From: an uncultured Eubacteriales bacterium
GTDB taxonomy: Bacteria; Bacillota; Clostridia; Oscillospirales; Acutalibacteraceae
Assembly: GCA_934464615.1 (NCBI GenBank)
Contig: CAKSKA010000001.1
Coordinates: 124,001-188,000, forward strand
Length of the DNA: 64,000 bases
Direction: 5' to 3'
Shown here: positions 53,694-61,927 of the stretch, one piece after another
Numbering within the stretch: the stretch's first letter is position 1
Layout: each line of letters opens with the position of its first letter
Made by a program: the position numbers and the translations under genes
Notes under the pieces: model-generated
Seen by the model: the letters and a program-made list of their open reading frames with translations, nothing else
Database searches by the model: none
Told to the model about the DNA's origin: nothing

Positions 53694-54410
53694 TTATTTG
53701 CTTTTTCCTAAATATGCTTCTCTGACGGCTTCATTTGCAAGTAATTCGGCGCCGGTGCCGGAAAGGGCAATCTTGCCGGTTTCAATAACATAGCCGTAGT
53801 CGGCAATTTTAAGCGCCATATTAGCGTTTTGTTCGTTAAGCAGTACGGTGATTCCGTCGTCATTGATTTTTCTTATAATTGCAAATATGTCTTTTACAAC
53901 TAAAGGCGCAAGACCGAGTGACGGCTCATCCATCATTACTATTTTTGGGCGTGATAACAAAGCACGAGCAACGGCAAGCATTTGTTGCTCGCCGCCGGAT
54001 AATGTACCGGCTAACTGCCAGTGACGCTCTTTAAGGCGCGGGAAAAGGCTGTATACATATTCAATATCCGGTTTAATATCGTCTTTTCTGCGGTATGCGC
54101 CTATTTTAATGTTTTCAAGCACGGTAAGATTAGGGAAAACCCTGCGGCCTTCCGGAACAAGCGTTATGCCATCCATAACTATTTTGTCCGGAGATGTGCC
54201 TGTAATATTTTTGCCGTTATATATTATTTCGCCGCTACCGGGTTTTACAATGCCTGCAATGCTGCGCAGAATTGTTGATTTACCGGCACCGTTAGATCCA
54301 ACAAGCGTGATAATTTTGCCTTCCTCAACATTAAGTGATATTCCGTCTACCGCCTTAATGCCGCCGAAATGGACCGAAAGATTTTTAATTTCAAGCAAAT
54401 TACTCATCAT
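53694..54410 (-). CDS. livF: Branched-chain amino-acid ABC transporter ATPase LivF
   Basis: About 238 residues. Walker A GSNGAGKST, LVPEGRRVFPNLTV, signature LSGGEQQMLAVARAL and Walker B IVMMDEPSLGLAP. It energises import with LivG. Two adjacent ATG codons (54410, 54407) follow GGGGGTGG; I took the first. The start overlaps the livG stop by about 11 bases. Confidence 0.93.
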   Translation of the reverse strand: MMSNLLEIKNLSVHFGGIKAVDGISLNVEEGKIITLVGSNGAGKSTILRSIAGIVKPGSGEIIYNGKNITGTSPDKIVMDGITLVPEGRRVFPNLTVLENIKIGAYRRKDDIKPDIEYVYSLFPRLKERHWQLAGTLSGGEQQMLAVARALLSRPKIVMMDEPSLGLAPLVVKDIFAIIRKINDDGITVLLNEQNANMALKIADYGYVIETGKIALSGTGAELLANEAVREAYLGKSK

Positions 54411-55239
54411 CAGCCACCCCCAGATATGCATCAATTACTTTTTTGTTGGATTGTATATCCGCCGGCACGCCTTCTGCAATTTCTTTGCCGAAATCTATAA
54501 CATAAATTCTGTCGGAAATATCCATAACCAAATTCATATGATGTTCAATAAGCAGTATTGTTAAGGAGAATTTATTGCGTATATCGTGTATAAACTGCGT
54601 CAATTCCTCGGTTTCCTGCGGATTCATTCCTGCCGCAGGTTCATCAAGCAATAAAAGCGTAGGATCGGTTGCAAGGGCACGCGCAATTTCCAGTTTGCGC
54701 TGTTTGCCGTAAGGCAGACTTGTTGCCAATTCATCTTTAACATCGCTAAGACCTACAAGTTCAAGCAGTTCAAGCGTTTCCTTGCGCATACGCGCTTCTT
54801 CCTTAAAGTTTAAATGAAAGGTTGCGGTGAATAAATTTGATGTCCTGCGTAAATGCTTGGCAGTAAGCACGTTTTCAAATACCGTCATTGATTTGAAAAG
54901 CCGAATATTTTGGAAGGTACGCGCCATACCGAGCGCGGTAAGTTTATCAGGCGTTTTGGAAATGGAACGCTTGTATTTTCCCATATTTTCGCCTGCATAC
55001 AGTTTTTTCATTTTGCCGCGCGGTTTATTTTCAATAATCAATTTGTTGTTAAAATATATAGCACCGTTGGTCGGCTCGTAAACACCGGTAATAGCATTGA
55101 AAGCAGTAGTTTTGCCTGCACCGTTAGGACCTATTAAGGCAACTATTTCGCCTTCGTTAACTTCCATGGAAAGATTATTTACGGCAATAACACCGCCGAA
55201 TTGCATTGTAACATTCTCTAAACGGAGTACATTATCCAT
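54400..55239 (-). CDS. livG: Branched-chain amino-acid ABC transporter ATPase LivG
   Basis: 279 residues, slightly longer than usual because of an insert around residue 65-95 (KPRGKMKKLYAGENMGKYKR region). Walker A GPNGAGKTT, ARTFQNIRLFKSMTV, Walker B LLLLDEPAAGMNP. The signature region reads SLPYGKQRKLEIARAL, the variant typical of LivG. Its start overlaps the livM stop by one base. Confidence 0.93.
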   Translation of the reverse strand: MDNVLRLENVTMQFGGVIAVNNLSMEVNEGEIVALIGPNGAGKTTAFNAITGVYEPTNGAIYFNNKLIIENKPRGKMKKLYAGENMGKYKRSISKTPDKLTALGMARTFQNIRLFKSMTVFENVLTAKHLRRTSNLFTATFHLNFKEEARMRKETLELLELVGLSDVKDELATSLPYGKQRKLEIARALATDPTLLLLDEPAAGMNPQETEELTQFIHDIRNKFSLTILLIEHHMNLVMDISDRIYVIDFGKEIAEGVPADIQSNKKVIDAYLGVADDE

Positions 55240-56384
55240 TATTCCTGCACCTCCCGTTTCGATTTCTTAAATATACCGCCTATTTTTTTGCAGAGGTTTT
55301 CAATATTGTTGTATATCCTTACACTGCTGAATTCGCGGTCGCCCATAATACCTTTGCGGAAGAACAACACAAAAATCATAATGATAAAGGAAAAGACAAC
55401 AAGACGGAAACCGTTGCGGAAAAGGGGAGAAGTCATACCTAAGAATTCTCCGCTGTCAAGTCCGCGCAGCCACCACTCCTGCGATGCAATATACAGGAAG
55501 CTGGCAAGTACGGAACCGGTTATTGAACCTATGCCGCCGATAACCACTATCAGCAAAATTTCGTATGTAAGTGCGGATGTAAAGGGCGCCGCATTGGTGG
55601 AACCTACATACATTGCATACATAGCACCGCCTATGCCGGCAAAGAAGGAACTTATAAGGAAACTTATCATTTTGTGCTTTGCCAAATTTATTCCCATTGC
55701 TTCGGCTGCAATTTCGTCGTCCCTTATTGCTTTAAAAGCACGGCCGTAGGTAGAATTAATAAGTAAGGCTATTATGCCTATGCATATAATCGCGGTGATT
55801 AAAAACGGAGTTATGAGGGATATCTTATCAAAAACCGTACCTTTAAGTATGCTTTTAAACGAGTTTAATTTGCTTATAGGGAAGGAGCCGTTTGTAAGCC
55901 GACCTAATTTATCCCACTGTATGATTGTACGCATTATTTCGGCAAAACCGAGCGTTGCAATGGCAAGATAGTCGCTTTTAAGTTTTAAAACCGGCAGACC
56001 TATAAGGAATGCAAATATTACGGCAACAATGCCCGCAAGCAAAATGGCAATAATTATAGGCAACTGTGTGTTGACAAGCGGTTTGCCCGAAAAGCTGAAT
56101 ACGGCCTCTCTCGCTTCGTCACTTATGGAAAATATGGAATATGTGTACGCGCCTATAAGCATAAATCCTGCCTGACCGAGTGAAAAAAGTCCGGTAAAGC
56201 CGTTAAGTAAGTTCATGGAAACGACAACTATTGCATAAACGCAGCCCTTTTCCAGTACTTTTACTATCATATCGACCGATGTGGATGTGGCGTCTATAAT
56301 TACCAAAGCCGCAAGCAACAGAACAAAAAGAATAAGATTGGCAATTTTGTTTACTTTTTTCGGATTTTTTGCAAGTAATTTCAT
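55239..56384 (-). CDS. livM: Branched-chain amino-acid ABC transporter permease LivM
   Basis: 381 residues with eight or more membrane helices. The family motif TLGFAEIMR(T) and the C-terminal GGIGSITGSVLAS loop are present. ATG after AAGGAGG. It forms the membrane channel with LivH. Confidence 0.92.
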   Translation of the reverse strand: MKLLAKNPKKVNKIANLILFVLLLAALVIIDATSTSVDMIVKVLEKGCVYAIVVVSMNLLNGFTGLFSLGQAGFMLIGAYTYSIFSISDEAREAVFSFSGKPLVNTQLPIIIAILLAGIVAVIFAFLIGLPVLKLKSDYLAIATLGFAEIMRTIIQWDKLGRLTNGSFPISKLNSFKSILKGTVFDKISLITPFLITAIICIGIIALLINSTYGRAFKAIRDDEIAAEAMGINLAKHKMISFLISSFFAGIGGAMYAMYVGSTNAAPFTSALTYEILLIVVIGGIGSITGSVLASFLYIASQEWWLRGLDSGEFLGMTSPLFRNGFRLVVFSFIIMIFVLFFRKGIMGDREFSSVRIYNNIENLCKKIGGIFKKSKREVQE

Positions 56385-56398
56385 AAAGCCTTACCTCC

Positions 56399-57277
56399 TT
56401 AAACCTTTTCGGTGACTTTTTCACCGAACAAGCCGGAAGGCTTGATGCACAATATAAATATAAGAAGGGCAAAAGTGAATGCGTCGGAGAACGGAGTAAG
56501 ACTTACGCTGCCGATGCTGGCTGAGCGTATAAGGTTTTCGCATATACCTATTATAAATGCGCCTATAACAGCACCGGGCATAGAGCCGATACCGCCGAAA
56601 ACAGCGGCAACAAAGGACTTAAGTCCAGGCATAGCACCGGATGTAGGCGTAACGGACGGGTAATTGCTGAAATAAAGTATAGAGCCTACAGCCGCAAGGA
56701 AAGAGCCAATTATAAATGTTGCGCTTATAACACGGTTGATTTTTATACCCATTAATTGCGAAGTTTCAAAATCTTTTGAAACCGCACGCATGGCAAGTCC
56801 TATTTTTGTGAACTTAATAAGCAACATAAGCAGAACTACAAGCAAAAGGGTAAGTATAGGCGTAATTACCGTTACCCATTTTGTAGTTGCACCGAATATT
56901 GTTACGGTTTTTGATAAAAACGGTATTGACGGATACACCTGTGCGAGTCCGCCCGTAACATAAAGCGCTACGTTTTGTAACATATATGATACACCGATTG
57001 CCGAAATCATTACCGACATACGCGGTGCCTGACGCAGCGGTTTGTAGGCTACACGTTCAATCGCAAAGCCTAATATTACAGTTAAAATTAATACTAACGG
57101 TATAGATATGTACAGCGGCAGCGAGGCAGACGCGTATACCATTACAAGTCCTGCCACCATAAAAACATCGCCGTGTGCGAAGTTTATAAGTCTTAATATG
57201 CCGTATACCATGGTGTAACCTATGGCTATAAGCGCATATTGACCGCCGACAGATATACCTGCCAGAAGATAGTCCAT
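56399..57277 (-). CDS. livH: Branched-chain amino-acid ABC transporter permease LivH
   Basis: 292 residues. GGQYALIAIGYTMVYGILRL and INFAHGDVFM at the N-terminus and AAVFGGIGSMPGAV near the C-terminus are typical. ATG after GGAGGAAA, directly below a strong inverted repeat in the gap to livK. Confidence 0.93.
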   Translation of the reverse strand: MDYLLAGISVGGQYALIAIGYTMVYGILRLINFAHGDVFMVAGLVMVYASASLPLYISIPLVLILTVILGFAIERVAYKPLRQAPRMSVMISAIGVSYMLQNVALYVTGGLAQVYPSIPFLSKTVTIFGATTKWVTVITPILTLLLVVLLMLLIKFTKIGLAMRAVSKDFETSQLMGIKINRVISATFIIGSFLAAVGSILYFSNYPSVTPTSGAMPGLKSFVAAVFGGIGSMPGAVIGAFIIGICENLIRSASIGSVSLTPFSDAFTFALLIFILCIKPSGLFGEKVTEKV

Positions 57278-57299
57278 TTAATTTTCCTCCAAATTCTTT

Positions 57300-57361
57300 C
57301 CGGTCTTTGCTGTTTTATACCGGCTTAAATAAACAGCAAAGACCGGATGCAATGCATCCGG
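57300..57361 (-). promoter_or_regulatory. Two overlapping hairpins between livK and livH
   Basis: A 16-bp perfect inverted repeat (57300-57315 with 57331-57346) and an 8-bp one (57343-57350 with 57354-57361) share CCGG at 57343-57346, so only one can form fully. There is no T tract after the large hairpin on the minus strand. It probably protects the livK mRNA end or lowers read-through into livH. Confidence 0.6.
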
Positions 57362-57382
57362 CCATGCTGAAATAAACGGGAA

Positions 57383-58549
57383 TTAGTTTACACCCTGCTC
57401 TTTAACAAACTTCCAAAGACCGGTCTGTGTATCGGCTGCCTTGATATACGCAACTGTGCGAACTGCGTCGCCGTTTGTTGTATCAAACTTAATATCGCCT
57501 GTAACGCCTTTGTACTGAACGCCCCAAAGCGCTTCGGTAATTTTAGCCGGATCGCTGGATTTAGCGGCCTTTATAGCCTCAAGTGCAGTAAAGTAAGCGT
57601 CGTAACCCATTGCTGATACAGCAGCTATCATATCGTTGCCGCCGTTATCTGTAAGTCTTTTAGGATCGGCATTGATCCATTTTTTAATGCCTTCATCGAA
57701 CTGCGGGTTACCGCCTTCCTGATAGAAGGTTGTTATGTCAATGGAAACATTCTTGCCGGTTGCAGCTTCAAGAACTTTGTTGTTGTCCCATGTATCTCCT
57801 GCATAAAGCGGAATGTTAACATTCTGCGTTGCGGCAGCTTCAACAATAAGCTGTGCATACTGAATTGATGTAGGAGCGAAGATTGCGCCTGCATTTGCAT
57901 TTTTAGCATTTGTTATAAAGGAAGTAAAATCCTGCTGGTTTGTGGGGAAGTTATCGGCAACAACCGTACCGCCGAGAGCCTCAAACGCTGTTTTAAAGCT
58001 GCTTGAAAGGCCGAGGTCATAAGCATTGCCGAGTTCCGCCAAAGTATAAACAGTGCGAATTCCGTTATCGTAAGCATACTTTGCAAGTACAGAACCCTGG
58101 AAAGGATCAAGGAAGCAAATACGGAAATACTGTTTGTTTCCCGCGGTTACCTGTGCGTTTGTGCAGGTAATGCCTATTGCGGGTATTCCTGCTTCTTCAA
58201 ATATAGGTCCTGCTGCGATTGAAACGCTTGAACCGTATGAGCCGAGAACAACCGAAACTTTTTTGGATACAAGATCCGTAGCCGCTGTTACGGCTTTGTC
58301 TTCGGCAGACTGGTTGTCAACTTCAACCAATTCGATGGTATAAGTAACGCCGTCAATTTCAATAGTGGGTTGAACGGAATTAGCATATTTAACACCTAAT
58401 GCCTCCTGCTTGCCGCCGGCACCGTTAGGACCTGAAGCAGGTTCGAATATTCCTATGCGGATAACGTTTTGTGTTTCTTTACCTTTACAGCCTGCAAAGC
58501 ATGTTAAAAGCAATGCAACGCATAAAAGGACAGAAAATACTTTTTTCAT
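57383..58549 (-). CDS. livK: Branched-chain amino-acid binding lipoprotein LivK
   Basis: 388 residues from the ATG at 58549, preceded by GGAGGGG. The signal peptide ends in lipobox CFAGC (Cys 21). The mature part is a type I periplasmic-binding fold: IRIGIFEPASGPNGAGG, VVLGSYGSSVSIAAGP, YFRICFLDPFQGSV. It catches ligand outside the membrane for LivHMGF. Ligand may be Leu/Ile/Val or another amino acid. An upstream in-frame start at 58600 has no site and lies before the predicted promoter's transcript is expected to begin translating. Confidence 0.92.
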   Translation of the reverse strand: MKKVFSVLLCVALLLTCFAGCKGKETQNVIRIGIFEPASGPNGAGGKQEALGVKYANSVQPTIEIDGVTYTIELVEVDNQSAEDKAVTAATDLVSKKVSVVLGSYGSSVSIAAGPIFEEAGIPAIGITCTNAQVTAGNKQYFRICFLDPFQGSVLAKYAYDNGIRTVYTLAELGNAYDLGLSSSFKTAFEALGGTVVADNFPTNQQDFTSFITNAKNANAGAIFAPTSIQYAQLIVEAAATQNVNIPLYAGDTWDNNKVLEAATGKNVSIDITTFYQEGGNPQFDEGIKKWINADPKRLTDNGGNDMIAAVSAMGYDAYFTALEAIKAAKSSDPAKITEALWGVQYKGVTGDIKFDTTNGDAVRTVAYIKAADTQTGLWKFVKEQGVN

Positions 58550-58580
58550 TTTAACCCCTCCGTTTTTTAAATGATATTTA

Positions 58581-58589
58581 ATTATAGCA
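58581..58589 (-). promoter_or_regulatory. Extended -10 promoter of livK
   Basis: Minus strand TGCTATAAT: TATAAT at 58586-58581 with a TGC extension. The region where a -35 would sit is filled by the palindromic terminator of the upstream gene. Confidence 0.55.
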
Positions 58590-58598
58590 CGATAATGC

Positions 58599-58632
58599 AA
58601 AAAATACCATATTTTTTTAAAAAATATGGTAT
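58599..58632 (-). terminator. AT-rich palindromic terminator after the histidine-phosphatase gene
   Basis: ATACCATATTTTTT pairs with its complement (palindrome 58604-58632) and is followed on the minus strand by TTTTTT. It overlaps the -35 region of livK and could also be an operator. Confidence 0.55.
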
Positions 58633-58690
58633 AAATTTTGAATTTTTTATGAATTTATTTTCTTAAAGGCATTTTTTGACTTCAATTTTG

Positions 58691-59293
58691 TTAAATCTGC
58701 TCAAAAACTTCTACTATTCCGCTGCGCTGATAAAGCGAAGGAGTTACCAAAACACTGTATCCGCGTCCGGGCTCGGCAGTCCATTCTACAATTTTGCGCC
58801 TTGGCAACGCGGTTGCAGCCAAAAATGACATTATTGTACCGCCGTGCATTATTACGGCGCTTTCAAATATTCCGCAGTTCATCATATCGCGTACAATTTG
58901 GTTAACGGCAAGGCAAATTCGTTTTGTAAATTCCGTATTATCTTCACCCTGAGGCGGCGCTGTAATTTTGCCGGAAGTCCATTCCGTGTATTCCGGCAAT
59001 GCCTCAAGTTCATCGGCGGTTTTGCCCTCGAAAGTGCCGAAATTGTACTCGCACAAATCGGGTACAACAAAAACTTCGTTATCGGGATACAATATTTTAG
59101 CCGTTTGTCTGCAACGTAGCAGAGGACTTGAGTATACTTTTGAAACAGTCGGGTAATCTATATGATTTTTAAGATTTTGTATTTGCGAAACACCCTGCGC
59201 GCAAAGCGGCAGATCGGTTACACCGATATATTTTCCGTCCAAATTGCCTTGAGTAATGCCATGGCGTATAAGATGCAGTTTATAAGTTTGCAT
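58691..59293 (-). CDS. Histidine phosphatase family protein
   Basis: 200 residues. Catalytic LIRHGIT at the N-terminus, YSSPLLRCRQTA, CEYNFGTFEGKT and the second histidine in IMHGGTI. The family includes phosphoglycerate mutase and alpha-ribazole phosphatase (CobC). The layout is nearest CobC-like small phosphatases, but no cobalamin genes are near. Its start lies 2 bases after the hemW stop, with its AGGAGA site inside hemW. Confidence 0.85.
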   Translation of the reverse strand: MQTYKLHLIRHGITQGNLDGKYIGVTDLPLCAQGVSQIQNLKNHIDYPTVSKVYSSPLLRCRQTAKILYPDNEVFVVPDLCEYNFGTFEGKTADELEALPEYTEWTSGKITAPPQGEDNTEFTKRICLAVNQIVRDMMNCGIFESAVIMHGGTIMSFLAATALPRRKIVEWTAEPGRGYSVLVTPSLYQRSGIVEVFEQI

Positions 59294-59295
59294 TG

Positions 59296-60408
59296 TTATA
59301 TCTCCTGTAAAAATTGAGTAATAATACTGTTGGATACCAACATTCCTTTATCCGTAAGGAAAATGCGGTCGCCGTCGGTGACGCAAAGCCTGTTTTTCTC
59401 CAAAATCCGTGCTTTGTCAAACATCGACTCAGGCAGCGGTGCGGAATATTTATGCTTCGCATAGGTGCTGCTTATACCGCTTCTAAGCCGTAATCCCAAC
59501 ATTACATATTCTTCCAAATCTCCGCCGTAACCGTCGGGTACGGGTGTGGGATCTGCTATGTATTTATGAATATCCGCCGTATAATAGAAACGCTTGCCGT
59601 TAAAAAAAGAGTGTGCCGACGGGCCGAAACCCAAATACTCTTTACAAAGCCAGTAACGGCTGTTATGGCGGCTTTCAAATCCGTTTAAAGCAAAGTTGGA
59701 TATTTCGTAATGCTTATATCCGTGTTTTTCGGCGGTGTCGCATACATATAAATACTGGTCTGCAACAGCGTCGTCATCAGGTATTGCCGAACGGCAGTCG
59801 GAATTGTAAAGCGGCGTGCCTTCCTCACATTTTAATATATATACGGATATATGCTGCACGCGGCTTTTAAAAACAAAGTCCAAACTTTTTTTAAGTTTTT
59901 CGGTGCCGGAATAAGGCAGGCCTATCATTAAATCAAGCGATATATTGTCAAATCCCGCATTTTTTGCATCTCTTATACATTTTACAACGTCCTGTGTGTT
60001 GTGCCGTCTGCCAAGCAGCCTAAGTTCGTCGTCATTTGCACTTTGAACGCCGAGAGAAACCCTGTTGAACCCCGCCTTTTTCAGCATTTTAAAAAAGGGC
60101 GCAAGGTTGTCCGCAGGATTAGCTTCAACCGTTATCTCGGCATCGGCGTTTACATTAAAACTGTTTCGCACCGCATTTAAAATTGCGGTAAGGCGTTTGC
60201 TGCCCAATACACTCGGTGTGCCGCCGCCGAAATACACAGTGCAAACGGGGCGGGAAGTACGCCCGCCCCAAAGTTTTATTTGATTTATAACAGCCGCAGT
60301 GTATGCGTCCTGTATATCGCTGTCGCCCGTGCGTGAATAAAAAGCACAGTAATTGCATTTTCTTTCGCAAAACGGGATATGGATGTAAATGCTTAGCGGA
60401 TCAGTCAA
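59296..60408 (-). CDS. hemW: Radical SAM heme chaperone HemW
   Basis: About 370 residues. IYIHIPFC and the CERKCNYCAF cluster (C14, C18, C21) give the SAM-binding [4Fe-4S] site; VYFGGGTPS and EANPADN follow. It resembles coproporphyrinogen dehydrogenase HemN but lacks the HemN-specific N-terminal extension, so HemW is the better name. The start is uncertain: TTG at 60408 overlaps the pduL stop by 8 bases and puts the Cys cluster at the family position; ATG codons at 60447 and 60468 lie deeper inside pduL. Confidence 0.85.
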   Translation of the reverse strand: MTDPLSIYIHIPFCERKCNYCAFYSRTGDSDIQDAYTAAVINQIKLWGGRTSRPVCTVYFGGGTPSVLGSKRLTAILNAVRNSFNVNADAEITVEANPADNLAPFFKMLKKAGFNRVSLGVQSANDDELRLLGRRHNTQDVVKCIRDAKNAGFDNISLDLMIGLPYSGTEKLKKSLDFVFKSRVQHISVYILKCEEGTPLYNSDCRSAIPDDDAVADQYLYVCDTAEKHGYKHYEISNFALNGFESRHNSRYWLCKEYLGFGPSAHSFFNGKRFYYTADIHKYIADPTPVPDGYGGDLEEYVMLGLRLRSGISSTYAKHKYSAPLPESMFDKARILEKNRLCVTDGDRIFLTDKGMLVSNSIITQFLQEI

Positions 60409-60976
60409 GGATAATACCTGTGCAGCTGCCGGGAATTGCGGCGGCATTTGCTTCATCCGTATCAACATGCATGGCCAAGGCGTAAGAATCGCTTACTCTT
60501 GCCACAACATCGTCAAATACAAGCGCCCTGCCTTGCGTGGGGATTTTAACAGAAACAATCTGCTTATCCTTTATGCCGTATTTTTCGGCATCGGCAACAG
60601 TCATATGTATATGTCTTTTAGCGGCAATAACACCTTGTGTCAGTTCAACCTCGCCGCACGGACCTACCAATTTGCAGCCTGCGCTGCCTTCTATATCGCC
60701 GGATTCGCGTATCGGTGCTTTAACGCCGATGCTTCTTGCGTCTGTAAGGGAAAGTTCAACCTGTGTTTCTTTTCTGCACGGACCGAGTATTGATACGCCT
60801 GCAATTTCCTTTTTGGGACCTACAACCGTAACGCGTTCTTCACACGCAAACTGACCGGGCTGTGAAAGATTTTTTTTGGGAGTAAGTTTATAACCTTTGC
60901 CGAACAGTGTTTCAAGGTCTTGCTCGGTAACGTGTACATGTCTTGCGGAAATTTCTACTAAAACTGTTTTTTCCAT
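60401..60976 (-). CDS. pduL: Phosphate acyltransferase PduL-type
   Basis: 191 residues. Zinc-binding His motifs ISARHVHV and AAKRHIHM and a late AMHVDTDEANAA are the PduL signature. It interconverts acyl-CoA and acyl-phosphate. No microcompartment shell genes are nearby and no N-terminal encapsulation peptide is seen, so it probably serves as the cell's cytosolic phosphotransacetylase, supplying acetyl-phosphate. ATG after AAGGGG. Confidence 0.92.
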   Translation of the reverse strand: MEKTVLVEISARHVHVTEQDLETLFGKGYKLTPKKNLSQPGQFACEERVTVVGPKKEIAGVSILGPCRKETQVELSLTDARSIGVKAPIRESGDIEGSAGCKLVGPCGEVELTQGVIAAKRHIHMTVADAEKYGIKDKQIVSVKIPTQGRALVFDDVVARVSDSYALAMHVDTDEANAAAIPGSCTGIILD

Positions 60977-61007
60977 AAATGATATCCCCTTAAATTAATA
61001 TACTTAT

Positions 61008-61035
61008 ATTTTAACACATCTTAAATATTTTTCAA
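61008..61035 (-). promoter_or_regulatory. Promoter of pduL-hemW operon
   Basis: Minus strand TTGAAA (61035-61030) and TAAAAT (61013-61008) with a 16-base spacer. Confidence 0.5.
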
Positions 61036-61046
61036 GTAAAATAATA

Positions 61047-61076
61047 GGCTGCAAAAACGTAAGTTTTTACAACCTG
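61047..61076 (-). terminator. Hairpin after the acyltransferase gene
   Basis: An imperfect 13-bp stem with two mismatches and a GTAA-type loop, followed on the minus strand by ATTATTTTAC. Confidence 0.5.
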
Positions 61077-61081
61077 TCATT

Positions 61082-61915
61082 CTATTCGCCGTATTTAAGT
61101 TTTTTGCCGTAAACCGTTTCGTAAGTTTGTTTGCACGCAGCCATATTCCGCAACATCATTTCTTCGGCGGCTTTTTTGGGCTTTAAGTCCTTCGGCGGAT
61201 ATATAGGCGGCATAACATGTACGGTGTAGCGTATATTATCGGGCAACATATCCTTGCTTTCGTCCTTGCGGTGCAGAGTTACAAAGCAGGGAACAACCGG
61301 CACATCGTATTTAACCGCATAATGATATGCGCCTATCCTGTGCGGACGCGGTTTTTGATAATTCCACCACATAGCCTGTTCGGGATAAAACAAAATAAAA
61401 TCGTCGTTTTTAAGGATTTTTCCTATTGCTCTGTCAAGCAGTTTCATAGTCGACGGGGCGGACGAAAGCGGCAGCGTATCGCAGTATTTAAGCAGCCAAC
61501 CTATAATACCGGGCATAAAATAATTGCCTTCGCGCACTATTTTGTACATCCTGTGCCTGCCTTTTGCGTTTTGCGCGGCAATTTTAACCGCGAGGTTTTC
61601 TGTAGGTGCAAAATGATTGCTTGTAAATATTGCGCCGCCGTCAATGTCTTTCAGATTTTCCTTGCCTTCAACCGTAATTGAAAATTCGGATTTAAAATAA
61701 ACCTTGCAAAAACTTTCGACAATGCGGCTTAAAAAACCGTTGACTTTAAATTTTAAAGAACGGTGAAGATAATCGACATCTTCCGGTAAGAGTGTTTTGC
61801 TCGGGGGATCGTTTTCCACGTCGCAAAAAAAATACTCTCCGCCGAGGCGCTCGTATTCTCCTATTTTTTCAATTACCGCAATTCTGTCCGGCGGCAGTTG
61901 TGTTGTGCTCTCCAT
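61082..61915 (-). CDS. PlsC-like acyltransferase
   Basis: 277 residues from the ATG at 61915 (AAGGA eight bases upstream; a GTG two codons earlier is too close). The acyltransferase block I reads NHFAPTE, that is H101 with E106 in the place of the usual Asp (HX4E rather than HX4D). The block FYPEQAMW supplies the Glu/Pro motif. There is one weak hydrophobic stretch, so it is likely peripheral to the membrane. It probably acylates a glycerol- or sugar-containing lipid. Last gene of an operon with two GT8 enzymes and another acyltransferase. Confidence 0.75.
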   Translation of the reverse strand: MESTTQLPPDRIAVIEKIGEYERLGGEYFFCDVENDPPSKTLLPEDVDYLHRSLKFKVNGFLSRIVESFCKVYFKSEFSITVEGKENLKDIDGGAIFTSNHFAPTENLAVKIAAQNAKGRHRMYKIVREGNYFMPGIIGWLLKYCDTLPLSSAPSTMKLLDRAIGKILKNDDFILFYPEQAMWWNYQKPRPHRIGAYHYAVKYDVPVVPCFVTLHRKDESKDMLPDNIRYTVHVMPPIYPPKDLKPKKAAEEMMLRNMAACKQTYETVYGKKLKYGE

Positions 61916-61927
61916 ATCCACATTCCT

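Noticed and set aside
58550..58690. Riboswitch or amino-acid sensor leader before livK
   Set aside because: The only structure is the AT-rich palindrome lying upstream of the predicted transcription start, so it is not in the livK mRNA.
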